From Coriolopsis trogii (lineage: Eukaryota; Basidiomycota; Agaricomycetes; Polyporales; Polyporaceae): a stretch of 64,000 bases of DNA. Position numbers and translations under genes: made by a program. Numbering within the stretch: position 1 is the stretch's first letter; each line of letters starts with the position of its first letter. The notes under the pieces are model-generated. The model was not told the DNA's origin. It saw nothing but the letters and a program-made list of their open reading frames with translations, and did not search any database. Shown piece after piece: positions 49,634 through 61,876 of this stretch. The stretch covers positions 3,534,001 through 3,598,000 of the forward strand of contig JAHYIO010000003.1 in NCBI GenBank assembly GCA_020543525.1, given 5' to 3'.

Positions 49634-50187
49634 TAGAGCCCCTCTCATACCATCAGAATCATGTCCATCTTGAAGTTGTATACCACTCATACATCATGCT
49701 ATTCTCCGCTCCGAATCGAACGCGAAGTTCAGAGACTCACAACCTGAGCTAAGGCTTGCAAGAGTTCACGGCTAAACAGTGCAAGAGAAACTGTTAGAAG
49801 TCGAAAGTGCTCGGGCATGGTCAGTCACAGAAGTGTACTTGGAGTTGCGTCCACGTGGATGTATTTGTCCTTCACGTGAGACACAAACAATCGTTACGGG
49901 CGTCTCTACACTGTCTGTGTGTTTCTGCATTGTCGTTGCATCTTCGTGGTCCCTCACTCGCTTTCTGGCCTGTCTGTCTCTGTGGGTGACGCGTATCTTG
50001 GCAACGGCTTGGGTTGAGTGTGTGACTGTGTAGCTATGTTTGCGCTAAAGCAACAATTCCTTCATATGGCAGCTTCCTGTGTGCTCTCGCCCCTCCGATT
50101 GCTCCAAGGACACTTCATCTCCACTCATCCTCCGCCCATCAGTCTGAGTTCGTTTCTGGTGCAATCGCCGCTATCTGTGCTCCTATA

Positions 50188-50195
50188 TAACGCAT
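50188..50195 (+). promoter_or_regulatory. TATA box of microprotein copy 2
   Basis: CTATATAACGC lies about 125 bp upstream of the ATG at 50318, as in the other copies. Confidence 0.6.
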
Positions 50196-50317
50196 GTGTT
50201 CTTGACATGGATTCCCCATCACTCATCGAGTCTCTCAGCGTCCTGTAGACATCCAGCTTTCGCTCGCCTTATAATATATTACCACTCTCGTCGCACAACC
50301 GAGCACTACTCTTCGCG

Positions 50318-50524
50318 ATGTCTTACTCCTCGAATTCTCCCACCACCTTCTTTGCTGCCGTCCCTGCATCTCCGAATGCGTTTGCGCTCTTCACCTCCAC
50401 GCAGTCTCCACGTGAGACATATCACATGTACGAGGACGCACGCCAGGTCCTGCGTCCCGCCAACGGCCGCACGGCGCAGAGGAAGACGACCAAGTCCGGC
50501 CTGAAGAAGATCTTTGGGCTGTAG
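50318..50524 (+). CDS. 68-aa conserved microprotein, copy 2
   Basis: Same length and frame as the copies at 26773 and 58155, differing from copy 1 at four residues (for example SPTTFFAAVP for SPATFFAASP, and RPANGRTAQ for RPTNGRTTQ). The block FALFTSTQSPRETYHMYEDA and the end KKIFGL are unchanged. It stands alone on the plus strand with its own TATA box. No homologous domain is known to me. Confidence 0.8.
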   Translation: MSYSSNSPTTFFAAVPASPNAFALFTSTQSPRETYHMYEDARQVLRPANGRTAQRKTTKSGLKKIFGL

Positions 50525-50860
50525 ATGCGCCAGTCCATGATTTGTGGACTCGAGCCGCACTACCCTCCCACCCTGCCGCTGCCGCCCTCAGCCCTACACT
50601 CACTTTGTGGTCGCTACGCAGTTGCGCTCTACGTCGATGCCTATGTCGACTTTTGCGCAGTCTCTAGGCCGTGATCCATCATCGCTTCGTGTCGTCCCGA
50701 TTCGGGTGACTGGATCGCACGGAGCAACAACCCTATCCACCATCTGAGCGGTGCATACGCCCTCGACCTTTCGCCGTTGCTTCATGCACCCGCTCGTTCA
50801 TCCGCCGTAGGGCTCGCATCGACCGAGCCGGCAGCTGGTCTCCTGTGATCCTGATGGATG

Positions 50861-51367
50861 GGAGTCATCCTGTCACCTGGAGAATCTCGGCGTAGATGGG
50901 TAGCCGCACTATATCACGATTGTTCAGGCCGTTCGCCGTTTTCGAATACGGTCTCCTTGACTCGATAACTGTTCTCGTCGCGAGTATGTACCTACTCCAT
51001 ACACGACTTGAATGTATACCGCACTTCATGGACCAATGTAGGATAGATCGCTCCACGCGTTCTGTGGGTGTTTACAGAATGACCTGCGAGTGTTTCGCGT
51101 GTTCCCAGCATGTTAGCATCAACAAACTTTATGGGTGGTTGTTTGACCGCCGAGCCGAAGCCACGTGGGCGCCCGATGGTAGCCATTTCCCGCGCCTGGC
51201 ACTGGCAGAACTGTACTCGGGTACAGCCCAGCTGAGTTCCATACCCTCATCTTCCCAAGTACGCTGCCTCAAATATTCGTTTGCTGAGAACTTGAGCACG
51301 CAAAAGCTGCTCTGAACCTCGGCTTCCTGGCCTAGAACTCGTACAAGGGGTCTCGGCGCTCCGAGCT
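50861..51367. other. Intergenic spacer before PP2C
   Basis: No supportable gene; it should contain the PP2C promoter. Confidence 0.45.
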
Positions 51368-53093
51368 ATGCGACTACGCCACATTGCATTTGCCAGGACC
51401 GTCGGAGCGACCAAGATCGGAAGTTCTCCCTCAACGTTACACCGTTCGAAACGACTCTGGGGCCTCTGTCCAATGTGCACAACTACCACATGCAAGGAGG
51501 ACACGTCCTTGCCAACACCCGCTCAAGGGGAATCAAAACACAAGTCCAGTGGAGGAGCAGGCTCGGAGGATCCGTCGACTCCAGTAGGCGGCAGTACTTT
51601 CTTTCTGACGCTCTTCGGAATATGGTCAGCAACTCTTAGCTGCCTCTCGAACGCTGCCGTGTCCCTCGAGGGCGACCTGGAACGTGCGTAGCAACCGCGT
51701 TCAGCCCTCTTGACGACTACTCATATTTTCTCCAGCACAACGAATTGATATCGACAGAATCCTCCGGAGGCATGAAAAGAGCTCGCACCCTCCACAGTCG
51801 TCGGGGATTCTTCGCTACGACTACTCACATATAGCAAGGTCAGATACGCTCAATGCAGTTGAATACAGCGGCATCAACCTACACTGACTAGCAACGAGCC
51901 TCCAGAGGATGAGCACAAGGAGGCAGTGCTCCCTGTTCCGTCCGGACACTGGTCCTTGTTCGGCATCTTCGACGGTCACAACGGTGGTGCTACCAGCAGA
52001 TGGCTTGCTGATAATCTCCTGCCGGCTGCAGCAGGTGCCCTCGCCGACCTCTACTCCAGCGTTGCGAGAACTGGTTCCGGGTCTACTCCCGAGCCAGCTC
52101 CATCGGATATCCACAGGGTGCTGATGGACACCTTCACCCGGCTCGACGACGATATCGTCAACGGTCCAGTGCAGACCGCTCTCTCCTCTCCCACCCGACA
52201 AGCCGGCCTGGAACTCCTCGCACCCGCATACGCAGGCTCATGCGCCCTCCTCGCCTTCTATGACTCCCATTCGCGGCGCGTCCACGTTGCGATCACCGGT
52301 GACTCACGCGCCATCCTCGGACGGCCAACGTACAGCGACGCGGGCGAGCTCCGGTACGACGTCTACATCCTCACCACCGAGCAGAACGGCGCGAACCCGG
52401 ACGAGCTCGCGCGCATCAAGGCGGCGCACCCGGGCGAGGACGTCGTGCAGAACGGGCGCGTGTTCGGCGTCGCCGTCTCGCGTGCGTTCGGAGACGCGCG
52501 ATACAAGTGGTCGCGCGACGTCCAGGAGAAGCTCAGGCGGCGGAACCTCGGGCGCGCGCCCCTCTCGGAAGTCAAGACCCCTCCGTACATCACTGCCGAG
52601 CCGGACGTGACGTCGATCGAGATCGAACCTGGCGATTTCCTGATCATGGCCACCGACGGTGTTTGGGAGAGCCTGACGAGCGAGGAGGCGGTTGGGCTTG
52701 TCGGGTTGTGGAAAGAGGGGCAGCGGCATGGGTTTACGAAGCGCGAGCCGGTGGGGGGTTACGCTCCCCACACGTTGCCTGTCTGCATGGCGGAACGCGA
52801 TGATACGGTCAGGTACCGGCAGTGGAATGCCGAGAAGCGTTTCGTTCGCTCGGATGCGAACGCCGCTACTCACCTGCTCAGGAATGCTATCGGAGGGGCG
52901 GACAAGGAACTTGCATCGTCGCTGTTGAGTATGAGGCAACCCAAAGCGAGGATGTACAGGTGAGTCTAATTGACAGTTCGACTGGAGAGGATTGGTCGCT
53001 GACGATTCGCTCTGCGACAGAGATGACATGACTGCGTTGGTCGTTTTCTTTTCCGAAGAAGGGAGAACGGCCCAGTCAGAGGGGAAGCCATGA
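51368..53093 (+). CDS. PP2C-type Ser/Thr phosphatase, membrane-anchored, probably mitochondrial
   Basis: Four exons: one ending in DLE.P at about 51688, then 51736-51838 (QRIDIDRILRRHEK..ILRYDYSHIAS), then about 51898-52961, then the last to 53093. PP2C motifs, in order, are FGIFDGHNGG (metal-binding Asp and Gly), GDSRAIL, VSRAFGDARYKW, IMATDGVWE and, across the last splice, RDDMTALVVFF, where DD replaces the usual DN. The N-terminus is basic (MRLRHIAFARTVGATKIG), consistent with a mitochondrial presequence, and is followed by one membrane segment TFFLTLFGIWSATLSCL. The layout matches the mitochondrial pyruvate-dehydrogenase-phosphatase-like PP2Cs of fungi; the substrate is inferred. The gene appears complete. 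Confidence 0.88.
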
Positions 53094-53651
53094 ATCGGGG
53101 CATCGCAGACGTAATTTATCGTATTTTGGTTCGTTTTCCATCCTTCACTTTATGAGCGTACTGTTCCTGACTCGCATCGCTCAACAAGGTTGGCATATGA
53201 CCTTTGTAGATCGTACAGTACTTATCCTGCTAGTCAATCGAGGTTCTTCCTGGTAATTCAATGTAAGAGGCCTCAAGCCAGCTCCCACACATCAACTCTT
53301 CATTCTCTGCCAGTGCCAGTATGGCTTAACTAACCTCCACGCATATGAGAACGCCTGTCCCGGATATTGTATGAGGGCTTCTCATCAAGGTCACCAGGAC
53401 TGCATCTGAACGGACCTTATACTGACACTGTGAACATACCCACACAGGGGCGGTGTTCAAGTATCCCCGGGATATGTATACTGTGGTACGTGGCTTCCAA
53501 GGTTGTAAGAGCAGTGATTTCAAACCCTACCCCCCCCCCCCCCTCGGGCTCTTTCAGTTTGCAGAAGGTTAGAATTTACGATACCTTGGAAGGTATCCTC
53601 CATGCTTCCTATGCAGCTCCAGCTCGTTACTGACGGACTCTATAGCAAACA
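53094..53651. other. Intergenic spacer with a C14 tract
   Basis: No gene seen. A run of 14 C bases lies at 53530-53543. Confidence 0.45.
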
Positions 53652-54022
53652 ATGACATCTCGGTCTCAGTCGACGAAGAGTCTGTATACTGCGGAACCTC
53701 GGCCGCAACCGAATGCCTCGGCATTCACTCAGATCTCGCTCAGGCGGCCGGATGGTAGGGATGCCTTCAAGTTCATGGTGCCCGTTGAGGACCTCGTGTA
53801 TGTAGCACCAGACTCCGTCTCTCCCATCGGTGAGTGTTCTGCATTGCCCGAGATGCCTCTTTCATCCTGACGACAAGGGAGCCCTATCATTCTGGAGCGG
53901 TCACACGTCCCGCTCCCGCAGAGGTCCCACCTGGTACCTATTGGCTCTATAACGGGCATCCGCGAGACCCCGCGTACCTGCGGCGTTTGCCCGAGAGCCT
54001 TCTTTGCATTCACTCGCCTTGA
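53652..54022 (+). CDS. Unrecognised 92-aa protein
   Basis: Two exons (53652-53829, 53922-54022) with a GTGAGT..CGCAG intron give 92 aa. It starts MTSRSQSTKSLYTAEPRPQP, has FKFMVPVEDLVYVAPDSVSP in the middle and ends EVPPGTYWLYNGHPRDPAYL plus a short tail. I recognise no domain and see no signal peptide. A later frame at 54122-54337 contains a loosely similar phrase (SGDLVYLG before another GTGAGT), so a longer gene or a degraded second copy is possible. Confidence 0.4.
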
Positions 54023-55232
54023 GAGCTGTGTATAAGGCGCGTCAGGTGAGGTACGTTCTGGCACACGCTCTTCCCTGGTCTTCAGCTGTCCGTACGGCAT
54101 TTCGTCCACTCTGCCCTGCCGGTGGCGGGCATTACAGCCCCATCGAGTCACGCTTGGGTCTGGCTCGGACTCAATGACTTTCAGTTACGTACTGCGTCGA
54201 TTGGGATCTCGACCATGTCCGCGAAGGCGAAGTGCGCCATACATATACGATCAATCTTTGTCGCTTCAGGGGATCTTGTATATCTCGGTGAGTGTGTGGT
54301 CGCTGATGGAACGCACAAGTTGACCATGATCAGATAGGCAAATGCTCAGAAATCCTGCGAAAAAGGCTGAGCCGTCCATCAGGCTCTCATTCCGGTGCTA
54401 GGCACTCGGAGTTCAAGTTACTTCGCACAGTATATCTGCTCGTGCTGTAGCAGTAAGGCTCCGTTGCCTCAGCGTTTGATCCGCGTGAAAAGGTCAGGTA
54501 CCTTCCCTGCCTTACTTTCATAGTGACGGCAACTATCGGCGTTCAATATCTCGCTTCCGCACTAGAACCATCCATGGGCTACAATATTCCCATACCATGC
54601 GTGGCGCGAGGTGCCGCGCGTTCCTGTTGCATCCCTCAAGTCCTGCCAGTCCCGACGGCACACGTCACATGTTCACCCTTGGAATTGCGGACCCGGAGCC
54701 TGAAGAGAATGCTATCACTCAGAAGTGCACACAGGACTCACGGCGACGAGAATACCTCTCTGCCAAGGTATAGTGCTGTATTTTTGCCCATGCGCACGCG
54801 AAGGCTAACGGAAATCGCCGCGCGGAGGTGTGTCATACGCGCTGCGTGCGTGCGGTTGCCGAGGTTCTTCCCCTTCGCGCTAGGTCTTCCTCAGCGCAAT
54901 ACAATACCTCGTGCCGTAGCGCGGGGAACGACAGCCTGACAGGTCCCGCAGGGCTGCCAGGTAGCTTCCCTTGGCTCGCTGAATGGGGCAATATTTAGTA
55001 TGGTCTTTCCCGCGCTGGTCATACTTCTGCTCTCTCCCCCACTACCTAAATATGCGTACGCTCCCGCCGCCTTCCCGCCTCCGAGTGCTTCAGGCTTCCC
55101 GGCCGTTCCTTGCATCCTCGCCTTGCTCCAGTCCTCAAGGTACGGTCAGGGCTGTCTACCGCACGCCGATTCTGCGGAGCTGGACGCTGATCTTTGCATC
55201 ATCTTTCGATCAGGCACGCCTGGTAGTCCGCG
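54023..55232. other. Intergenic region, no confident gene
   Basis: A plus-strand frame at 54523-54939 (about 139 codons) has no recognisable motif. The rest is likely promoter of the next membrane-protein gene. Confidence 0.35.
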
Positions 55233-57056
55233 ATGCCCCTCTCGCTGTCCAGCTTGGAGGCCCATCCGGGGTCGTACATTGGCCCTGCGCTGGTCAGCCT
55301 CACGCTCGAGTCGGTGCAGACGGGCATCCTCATCAACCAGTCGCTCACCTTTTGGGAGCGCGCGGAGCGGGAGCTTGCGCTCGTGCGCGCCGTCGTGTCG
55401 TTTGTCACGATCATCGCATTGTGAGTATCCTCTACTGTGTGTCCGCCTGGCCACTCCGATTCGGAGGCCGATCTGATGCGCGGATCCTCTGTGCTATAGC
55501 ATGCAGACGTGCCTCATCTTCTACACGTCATGGCGGTTGTTCGTGGATAATTTTGGGAACTGGGTTCGTTTGCGTTATTGGTCTTGACCGCTGTGCGAAG
55601 ATGTAAACAAGGGCTCCAGGTTAACAGTGTTAACTTTGTGTGGGCGGATAAGATACAATCCACGGTGGTATGTGATCGAACTCGCTCTACACGACACGTC
55701 TGATCTCCATGTGTTGCCTTTTAGACAGTCGCGATGGCAGCTCCAGTGCAAGCCTTCCTCATCTGGCGCTGCTGGACGGTGCGTACAAACAATGGCGGCC
55801 CATTCGTCACCGACTGACACGGTCTCTTGCTTCAGCTCATCCACAAGAGCCGTTGGGTCTTGGTCAGAAATGCTTCCTCGTCGAAGTTCACCATGGTCTT
55901 ACTCAAGTTTCATAGGTTATGCTCAGTTTGCTACTCCTGGCATCAGTCATCGCGAGCATCGTCGTCACCGTAGAGACATTCCAATTCCACTTCGGCGTCG
56001 TACCACAGACTGACGGTCCCCTACCAAAAGTCCCGGTACGTCTCCCACCCTCATCTCGGTCGAACCCCCACTTAATCCCTTCCGTGGCTTATAAGATTAA
56101 CGTGACATGTACGTTGCACATGCTTGTCCTTCAGTTCCTCGGAAGCGAGCTAATGCCGTGGTTCATCCAGTTGTGCTCAGCCTGACTAGCTCGGCAGGTA
56201 CGTGATGTCCGCCTGCTTCGACTGGCTCATCTCCGTCTTCCTCCACCCGATCTGCGCTCATCCTAATTATCCTCATTCAGTTCTTGACGTACTCGTAACT
56301 GGCATACGTGAGAACACGTCAGTTCCTCACCCCGCGAAGCGTAAGCTAACCTTTGTCCTTGTTAGTCCTCACGTTCCTTGCGAGGTCGAAGCAGCATGTC
56401 ACGTCCTCGCGGTTCCGACGAGTGAGATCTTGCGCAAGCGGATGATTTGCCCTACTAACGGCCCGCAGATCCTCCGCCGTCTCACCGTCATGATATGGGA
56501 AGCTGCCCTCCCCCCTTGCGTCTGCGCCGTCCTGACCGTGGTCATGTACCTAACGCTCGTAAGTAATTGACGTATGCCAAGGAGTCGGGGTTGACCACAT
56601 TTCCACAGGTCAACGAGAACTACTGGGATCTAACGTTCCAAGCGATTCTGGGGAAACTCTACGTCATCTCGCTCTTTGTGACCTTGTACGTAGGGACTGA
56701 CTCCTCCAGTGACGGACGGGTCTGGATCACTGACAACGCTCCTTGTTATCCTGTGTGTACCTGTAGGAATGGTCGCGCAGAGCTGCAGAACGGACCGGTC
56801 ATCGGGTACTCGTCGAATAGGATCTCGAACCTCGCATGGCGTCTGAGCACCCCGATACGAGTCGACGTGCGTCATATCCTCCTCCACTTCGAAACTGGGA
56901 GTACCTAGAACTGATCGCCGAGGGCAGATGAATACCGACTTGGAGAGCGGCAGCAACTCGTCGCAGAACACCGGTGCGAATGGGACGAGCGACACGGACG
57001 GTCCCACAGAACCCAGTGGAACAGCTGTCATGTCGGCGTCGGAAAAGCCCAGATGA
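55233..57056 (+). CDS. Multipass membrane protein, DUF6534-like
   Basis: A many-exon gene for an integral membrane protein of the DUF6534-like group that is expanded in Agaricomycetes. The ATG at 55233 gives MPLSLSSLEAHPGSYIGPAL. Later exons encode hydrophobic helices: SFVTIIALMQTCLIFYTSWRLF, TVAMAAPVQAFLIWRCW, LMLSLLLLASVIASIVVTVE, YVMSACFDWLISVFL, then ILRRLTVMIWEAALPPCV and AILGKLYVISLFVTLNGR, the conserved end of the domain. The last exon encodes a hydrophilic Ser/Thr tail and stops at 57056. I see about seven helices. The exon around 56200-56460 may contain an unrecognised intron. Function unknown; plasma or internal membrane. Confidence 0.75.
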
Positions 57057-57879
57057 AACTTCATCGTCCGTGTAGTGTGTATATTCTCGGGTGTAGTGCT
57101 ATATCTTTGGACTTCACTCTGCCTCTGCATGTCGCGCTCTGCATACCATTCCAACACGGTCCTCTGGTGCCGCTCTAATTTCTGCCCCTTGTTTGTAGGA
57201 CCGCACGTCACCTCGACGTCGCCATTGTTATTGCCCTCGTTCACGCTGTCCGGTCCACATATGCACACTGCTAATGGCTCACTCTGTATACTACGCAGTC
57301 CTCTCCACGCGCATCTTGGGATGGTCCCCTCGCTTGTACGAATACCCACTCTCCTTCGCCGCATGGGCATTATACATGTTCGAAAAGTCACGATCACCCA
57401 TGGGCAAGAAGGGTCGGTCGCAGGGACACGAAACATGCTGGTAACTGTCAAATCAAGCGCTGCCAGCGGTCTTTGAGCGGACAATGTCAAGGATATTGAG
57501 CGCAGCCGACATGAGTATATGTCGTCAATTCGATGAGACGTCCGCAGCGCTCGCTCCTTGTCACGACTTCGAAGTCTAGCGCGATCCTCAGTCAAAAGAG
57601 GGGAAGCGTCACACAGCCTTAGTCATGTGCGTGTCGACGATATTATTCGGGCTCGACTTGAACGTCTGCCTCTATGCCGTACCAGCACATGCTGTATAGG
57701 TACACGCGGAAGTGATTGGAATGTACAGAACACCAAGTGGGGGATCCGGATTGGTTGCGTGCTAGCGTGTACATGAGCGAAAGAGAGTATGTGGGGTTCG
57801 CAAGAATGAGTGTTTTCACTACAGGGCCGAGGCGTTGTAGATGAGGAACGCGTCCGTGGGTCCAGTACAGGACGATGCA
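57057..57879. other. Intergenic region
   Basis: No supportable gene. A long minus-strand frame that overlaps the 3' half of the DUF6534-like gene extends in here but has no features of its own. Confidence 0.4.
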
Positions 57880-58154
57880 AGTCTCCTATCCATCAGGATC
57901 TCTGGAGAGTGCGTAGGCCAGCTCGCGAGACGCGAGGGAGTTGGCGGATGGGCGAGCGGGTGCTTCAAGGAGCGGCTCGGTGGTGGTGGACGTAGATGTC
58001 GAGGGATAGCGCAGCGCGCAATGTGGTGGCGCGGCAGTCGCTACGTGCGAGCCAGTGGTTCTGGGTGCGACAGAGGCACCCTTCGGAATGACGTAGGGGC
58101 GCAACAGTGGGTGGCTGCTCGGGTACGGAGTCCGCGAGCTATGGGGTGGCGCGT

Positions 58155-58361
58155 CTACAGCCCGAAGATCTTCTTCAGGCTGGACTTGGTCGTCTTCTTC
58201 TGCGCCGTGCGGCCGTTGACGGGACGCAGGACCTGGCGTGCGTCCTCGTACATGTGGTGTGTCTCACGTGGAGACTGGGTGGAGGCGAAGAGCGCGAACG
58301 CGTTCGGAGATGCGGGGCCGGCAGCAAAGAAGGAGGCGGGAGAGTTCGAGGAGTAAGACAT
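58155..58361 (-). CDS. 68-aa conserved microprotein, copy 3
   Basis: Starts MSYSSNSPASFFAAGPASPN and ends KSSLKKIFGL. It has the same length and frame as the other two copies, with more replacements (FALFASTQ for FALFTSTQ, ETHHMYED for ETYHMYED, KKTTKSS for RKTTKSG). All are conservative or in low-complexity positions. A TATA box lies about 120 bp upstream. Confidence 0.8.
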   Translation of the reverse strand: MSYSSNSPASFFAAGPASPNAFALFASTQSPRETHHMYEDARQVLRPVNGRTAQKKTTKSSLKKIFGL

Positions 58362-58481
58362 CGTAGATAGTGCTACTCGGTTGTAGGACGAGAGTGGTAA
58401 GGCGAGCGAAAGCTGGATGTCCACGGGACGCTGAGAGACTCGATGAGTGATGGGGAATCCATGTCAAGGACACATGCGTTA

Positions 58482-58489
58482 TATAGGAG
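58482..58489 (-). promoter_or_regulatory. TATA box of microprotein copy 3
   Basis: The minus strand reads CTATATAACGC about 120 bp before the ATG at 58361. Confidence 0.6.
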
Positions 58490-59060
58490 CACAGATAGCG
58501 TCGATTGCACCAGTAGCGAACTCAGAGTGATGGGCGCAGGATGAGCGTGGAGGTGGAGTGTCCTTGGAGGAATCGGAGGGGCGAGAGCACACAGAAAGCT
58601 GCCATTCCAAGGAATTGTTGATGTGCGCGCAAACATAACCGCACAATCGCACACATACAGCGAGCCGTTGCCAAGATACGCGTCACCCACAGAGACAGAC
58701 AGGCCAGAAAGCGAGGACAGTGGACACGATCCAAAATGCGGCGACAATGCAGAAACACAGACAGTGTAGAGACGCCCGTAGACGATTGTTTGTCTTCCGC
58801 TAAGGACCAAACAAACCCACGTGAGCCCAGCGCTCTAGTCTGCACGCAATTGAGCGTTCGAACCGTAACTTAGGGTGGCAATTCTAAGTTTGTAAGCAGA
58901 AGTTTGATCTCCGACCACGCGTCGAGATCTGTACGCGCCTACGCGTCGACGCGTCGCGCGTGCGCTTAGCTTGCGTTCTTCCTGCGATACCCTCGTACTC
59001 GACTGCTCACGCGTCAGGCTACGCTATGTGCCCCTAATACTAGACTACACACTTAATAAA

Positions 59061-59453
59061 ATGGCAACACAAACTATCCACATGTTCTCTTCCCCCCAAG
59101 GCTATGCTCTCTGCCGGAAACTGATTGCTGAGAAGCTGGGTTATGTCCCGCATGACTACCAAGTCGAAGGCGTATGCAAGGCACTCGACCACAACGACGT
59201 GTTGGCTATCACGCCGACTGGCTCCGGCAAGACCGGTTTTCTCACAATGTACCTGCTGGTCATGCACGCTATCATGGAGACACCCTCTCTTTGGCCCAAC
59301 CCTCCGGCACACTTCAGGAAGGATGCAGCGATGGTGGTTGTATGTCCGACAAAGTCGTTGGAAATTGACATGGTATGCATACATTATTGTGAGCCATATT
59401 CCAGTGCTCATATATGTGGGTGCTCCCTTGGCCACTCCTCGACGGACTCGTAG
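59061..59453 (+). pseudogene. Truncated RecQ-like helicase, N-terminal fragment
   Basis: The frame starts MATQTIHMFSSPQGYALCRK and reaches the Q-motif region PHDYQVEGV, Walker A ITPTGSGKTG and motif Ia CPTKSLEIDM. A normal GTATGC donor follows at that point, but no later exon (DEAH, SAT, motifs IV-VI) can be found within the next 2 kb on either strand. Unspliced, the frame stops at 59453. It resembles the N-termini of transposon-linked helicases in basidiomycetes but is not a close copy of the helicase at 4184. Most likely it is a remnant of a second, different helicase-bearing element. Confidence 0.65.
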
Positions 59454-61876
59454 CCCACAGCAGATGTACTTGATAAGAACGTTGTTGCTTTGGATGAGGG
59501 CGATGGAGAGGGGTGTGCTGAGAAGGATGGACCGTAATAGCGCAGATTTCCGAGGATTCTCGTGGTCCCAGCGCAGAGGAGTCGTAGTGCCCCCAGCTAA
59601 CGATGTTGAGGACGGCGGAGGCATGCTACAGAGAAGATGATGGTGCGGAGAAACGACGAGTACGCGGAAGTAGCGCTCCAATGGGCCGGTGGCAGCAGCC
59701 TTCCTGAACGAGTAGTAAACCTTTTTTGGATTTTGCGCTAGTCTATAGAAAGGCAGAGACTATATATGGATGCCCGGATCACTCGGCATAATTCAAACTC
59801 AGCACAATTGCCACCCTACGGTTCCAGGGGCGCGTTTGAGAGCAGACCTTACTGGACCGTCAATCCCGCCCGTCAAAGAGGTCCGTAAGGTCTGCCTACG
59901 GGAGACAACCAGCGCTCCTGCTCCGCCTCCCAGTATGTGACGAACAACGTAACCGACTACTACCTCCTCTGTTCGAGGAGCTGTGCCAGATGCCTGGGTT
60001 GACTGAGCCCGGCTCGCCCCTACCTGGCAAAGGCTCGCTGGGGTGACTTCACATACGTGATTCTCGCTGTGTATCACCACTGCATGCACTCCACCAACAC
60101 AACGCTGCATCTCCAGTTAGCCATCCACACTTGCTATCCTTGCACACTCTCATATGTTGATTGCTCGACCGCATTGTGCATACAACTACTCGTACTACGT
60201 CCCGTTGAGCGAAGTCAAACATCTGCATCAACTACTATCGCTGTTGCTTGTCTATACTGCGTGGCATAATGGCCGCTAAGCTGGCTTCTCATCTCAGTAC
60301 TCCCGCTGGCTCTGACTTGAGTCAGACCTGTATCTCGCTTGTCTCGTAAGGTGGAAGAGTGAACCGTATCCATTCTCTAGAGTCCTCGCCGACAATGACC
60401 ACGGTGCGTGCATATAGCGAGCATTCATCGCCAATCTCGTTGCACGCTCCCAATGCCTCCCATTACCGTTTCCACTCACTCGCTTCGCGATCAATTACCC
60501 GAGCATGCAAGCTGTTGTGGTCCTGGGCGCAGCGGCTGTGTTATACCCCAGCCTGAGCCTCTTGCGCCATTGCTTCGTACGACTCCATGAGACGATCTCA
60601 CCCGTCCAACTTCGGATTCCATCTTGCTAGGTACGTGGTACGGTACGATGCCCCTCGTCACATATAGCTGATGTATTTTTGCAAAATGAGGCAATCTGCA
60701 GCAAATGTCGGAACACTGGGTTGAACAGGAACATCGCAGACTGCGGCGACCTGTTGCAAAATCTCCCACCATCCTAGGCGTACGTCTAACAGTTCTTATC
60801 GTTATTCGGGATGTGATCTGACATTGTGTGGTTGCATGTTGACGACACGAAAGCCAGCACCACATCTTCCACAAGGACCAGAACGCATACTTGAGGGGCG
60901 CCCAATCTAGAAGGTATGCAACCGTTCACATCTCTCTCCCTCTACCGTGAAGACCATGGGCTAACGTGATCCACACATACAGAGCCGGTATGATGCTTCT
61001 CGGCCCTGGTCTCCTGTCAACAACGGGAGAGACGCATCAGCGGTAATGCAATGTCTTATCCACCACGCATATGCTCAATCACAGACTCATCTTCCATGAC
61101 GTCGCAGACAAGGTGCTTGTCCTCGTCATCGCATCTCGCGATATGATCAATCGAACGTCGAGCAGCTACGGACTGCGATGGAGGTACGCGTACTAGACAA
61201 TTCTGAAGAGCTCGGTATGCTGAGCTTCGCAGAGCATCCAGACGCACAACAGAAAATGCGCGGAGAGATTCGTGAAGCACAGGAGCGCTACACCTGGCAC
61301 GAGATCTTATCTGACGAGCTCCCAGCTCCCTTGACTCGACGCAGTCTGCTGCGAGACGATGATCTTTGGTAGAGGAGGGAAGAGCTGCATGTACATATGT
61401 GTATGCGTGCATGACAGTGGGCGACTCAACTCGCGCCCGGTCAGAGGTCGCCCTGTTGACGCTCATATCTTCCTCCCTGTCGACCCAGCTACTGGTGTTT
61501 TACTGAATCTACCTATCCTGCGGCAGCAAGGAAGCCGGTGGATATGGAAGTGAAAGTCAGCTTGGCAGGTCGTTCGGCGGGGGGATAGGCTGTCAATGGG
61601 TGTACCGCTGTGATGGGCGGGCAACGGAGGGGCCATCGTCGCAGCGACTGCGAGCGCGAGGGTTACACATGTGTCGCAGTGTATGACTGGTGTCGCGAAG
61701 AAAGGGAGGGGCAGGGATTGTCATACGCGGTGGGAACTCGGGCCGGTATCCCGAAGAGGCCCTTGTTCCCAGGATGTATATCGCTTGCACTCGTTGCTTG
61801 CTACCTTCCACTACTCACCGCAGCAACTACTTGTCCCGCAGCCGGCCCAACAGGACTGGATCCAGCTAGCAGCACC
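59454..61876. other. Region without confident genes
   Basis: Only short frames are present. A small hairpin-forming pair, GCAGACCTTAC and its complement with GTCC, lies around 59842-59898. The minus-strand frame 61056-61466 (136 codons) has no recognisable motif. The right end holds the promoter of the BTB gene. Confidence 0.35.

Larger units (their letters stand above)
49866..50860 (+). repeat. Segmental duplication unit, copy 2 (with microprotein gene)
   Basis: Same unit as 26330-27440 and 57880-58824 but in opposite orientation. The far-upstream CACGTG box is kept, while the adjoining GGTTTGTTTGG has diverged here. Similarity continues past the gene to about 50860 (CACCCGCTCGTTCATCCGCC, the complement of the block in the other copies). 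Confidence 0.78.
57880..58824 (-). repeat. Segmental duplication unit, copy 3 (with microprotein gene)
   Basis: This is the copy most like copy 1. It shares the CACGTG plus GGGTTTGTTTGGTC block at its upstream edge (58804-58824), the upstream region with TATA box, the gene and the downstream GGCGAGCGGGTGC block. Confidence 0.8.

Noticed and set aside
56630..57595. 321-codon minus-strand frame
   Set aside because: It overlaps conserved exons of the DUF6534-like gene on the other strand and has no domain or splice support.
59842..59898. Short inverted pair GCAGACCTTAC / GTAAGGTCTGC as a terminator or attachment site
   Set aside because: It is an isolated 15-bp pair with no gene end or integrase nearby, and easily expected by chance over 64 kb.
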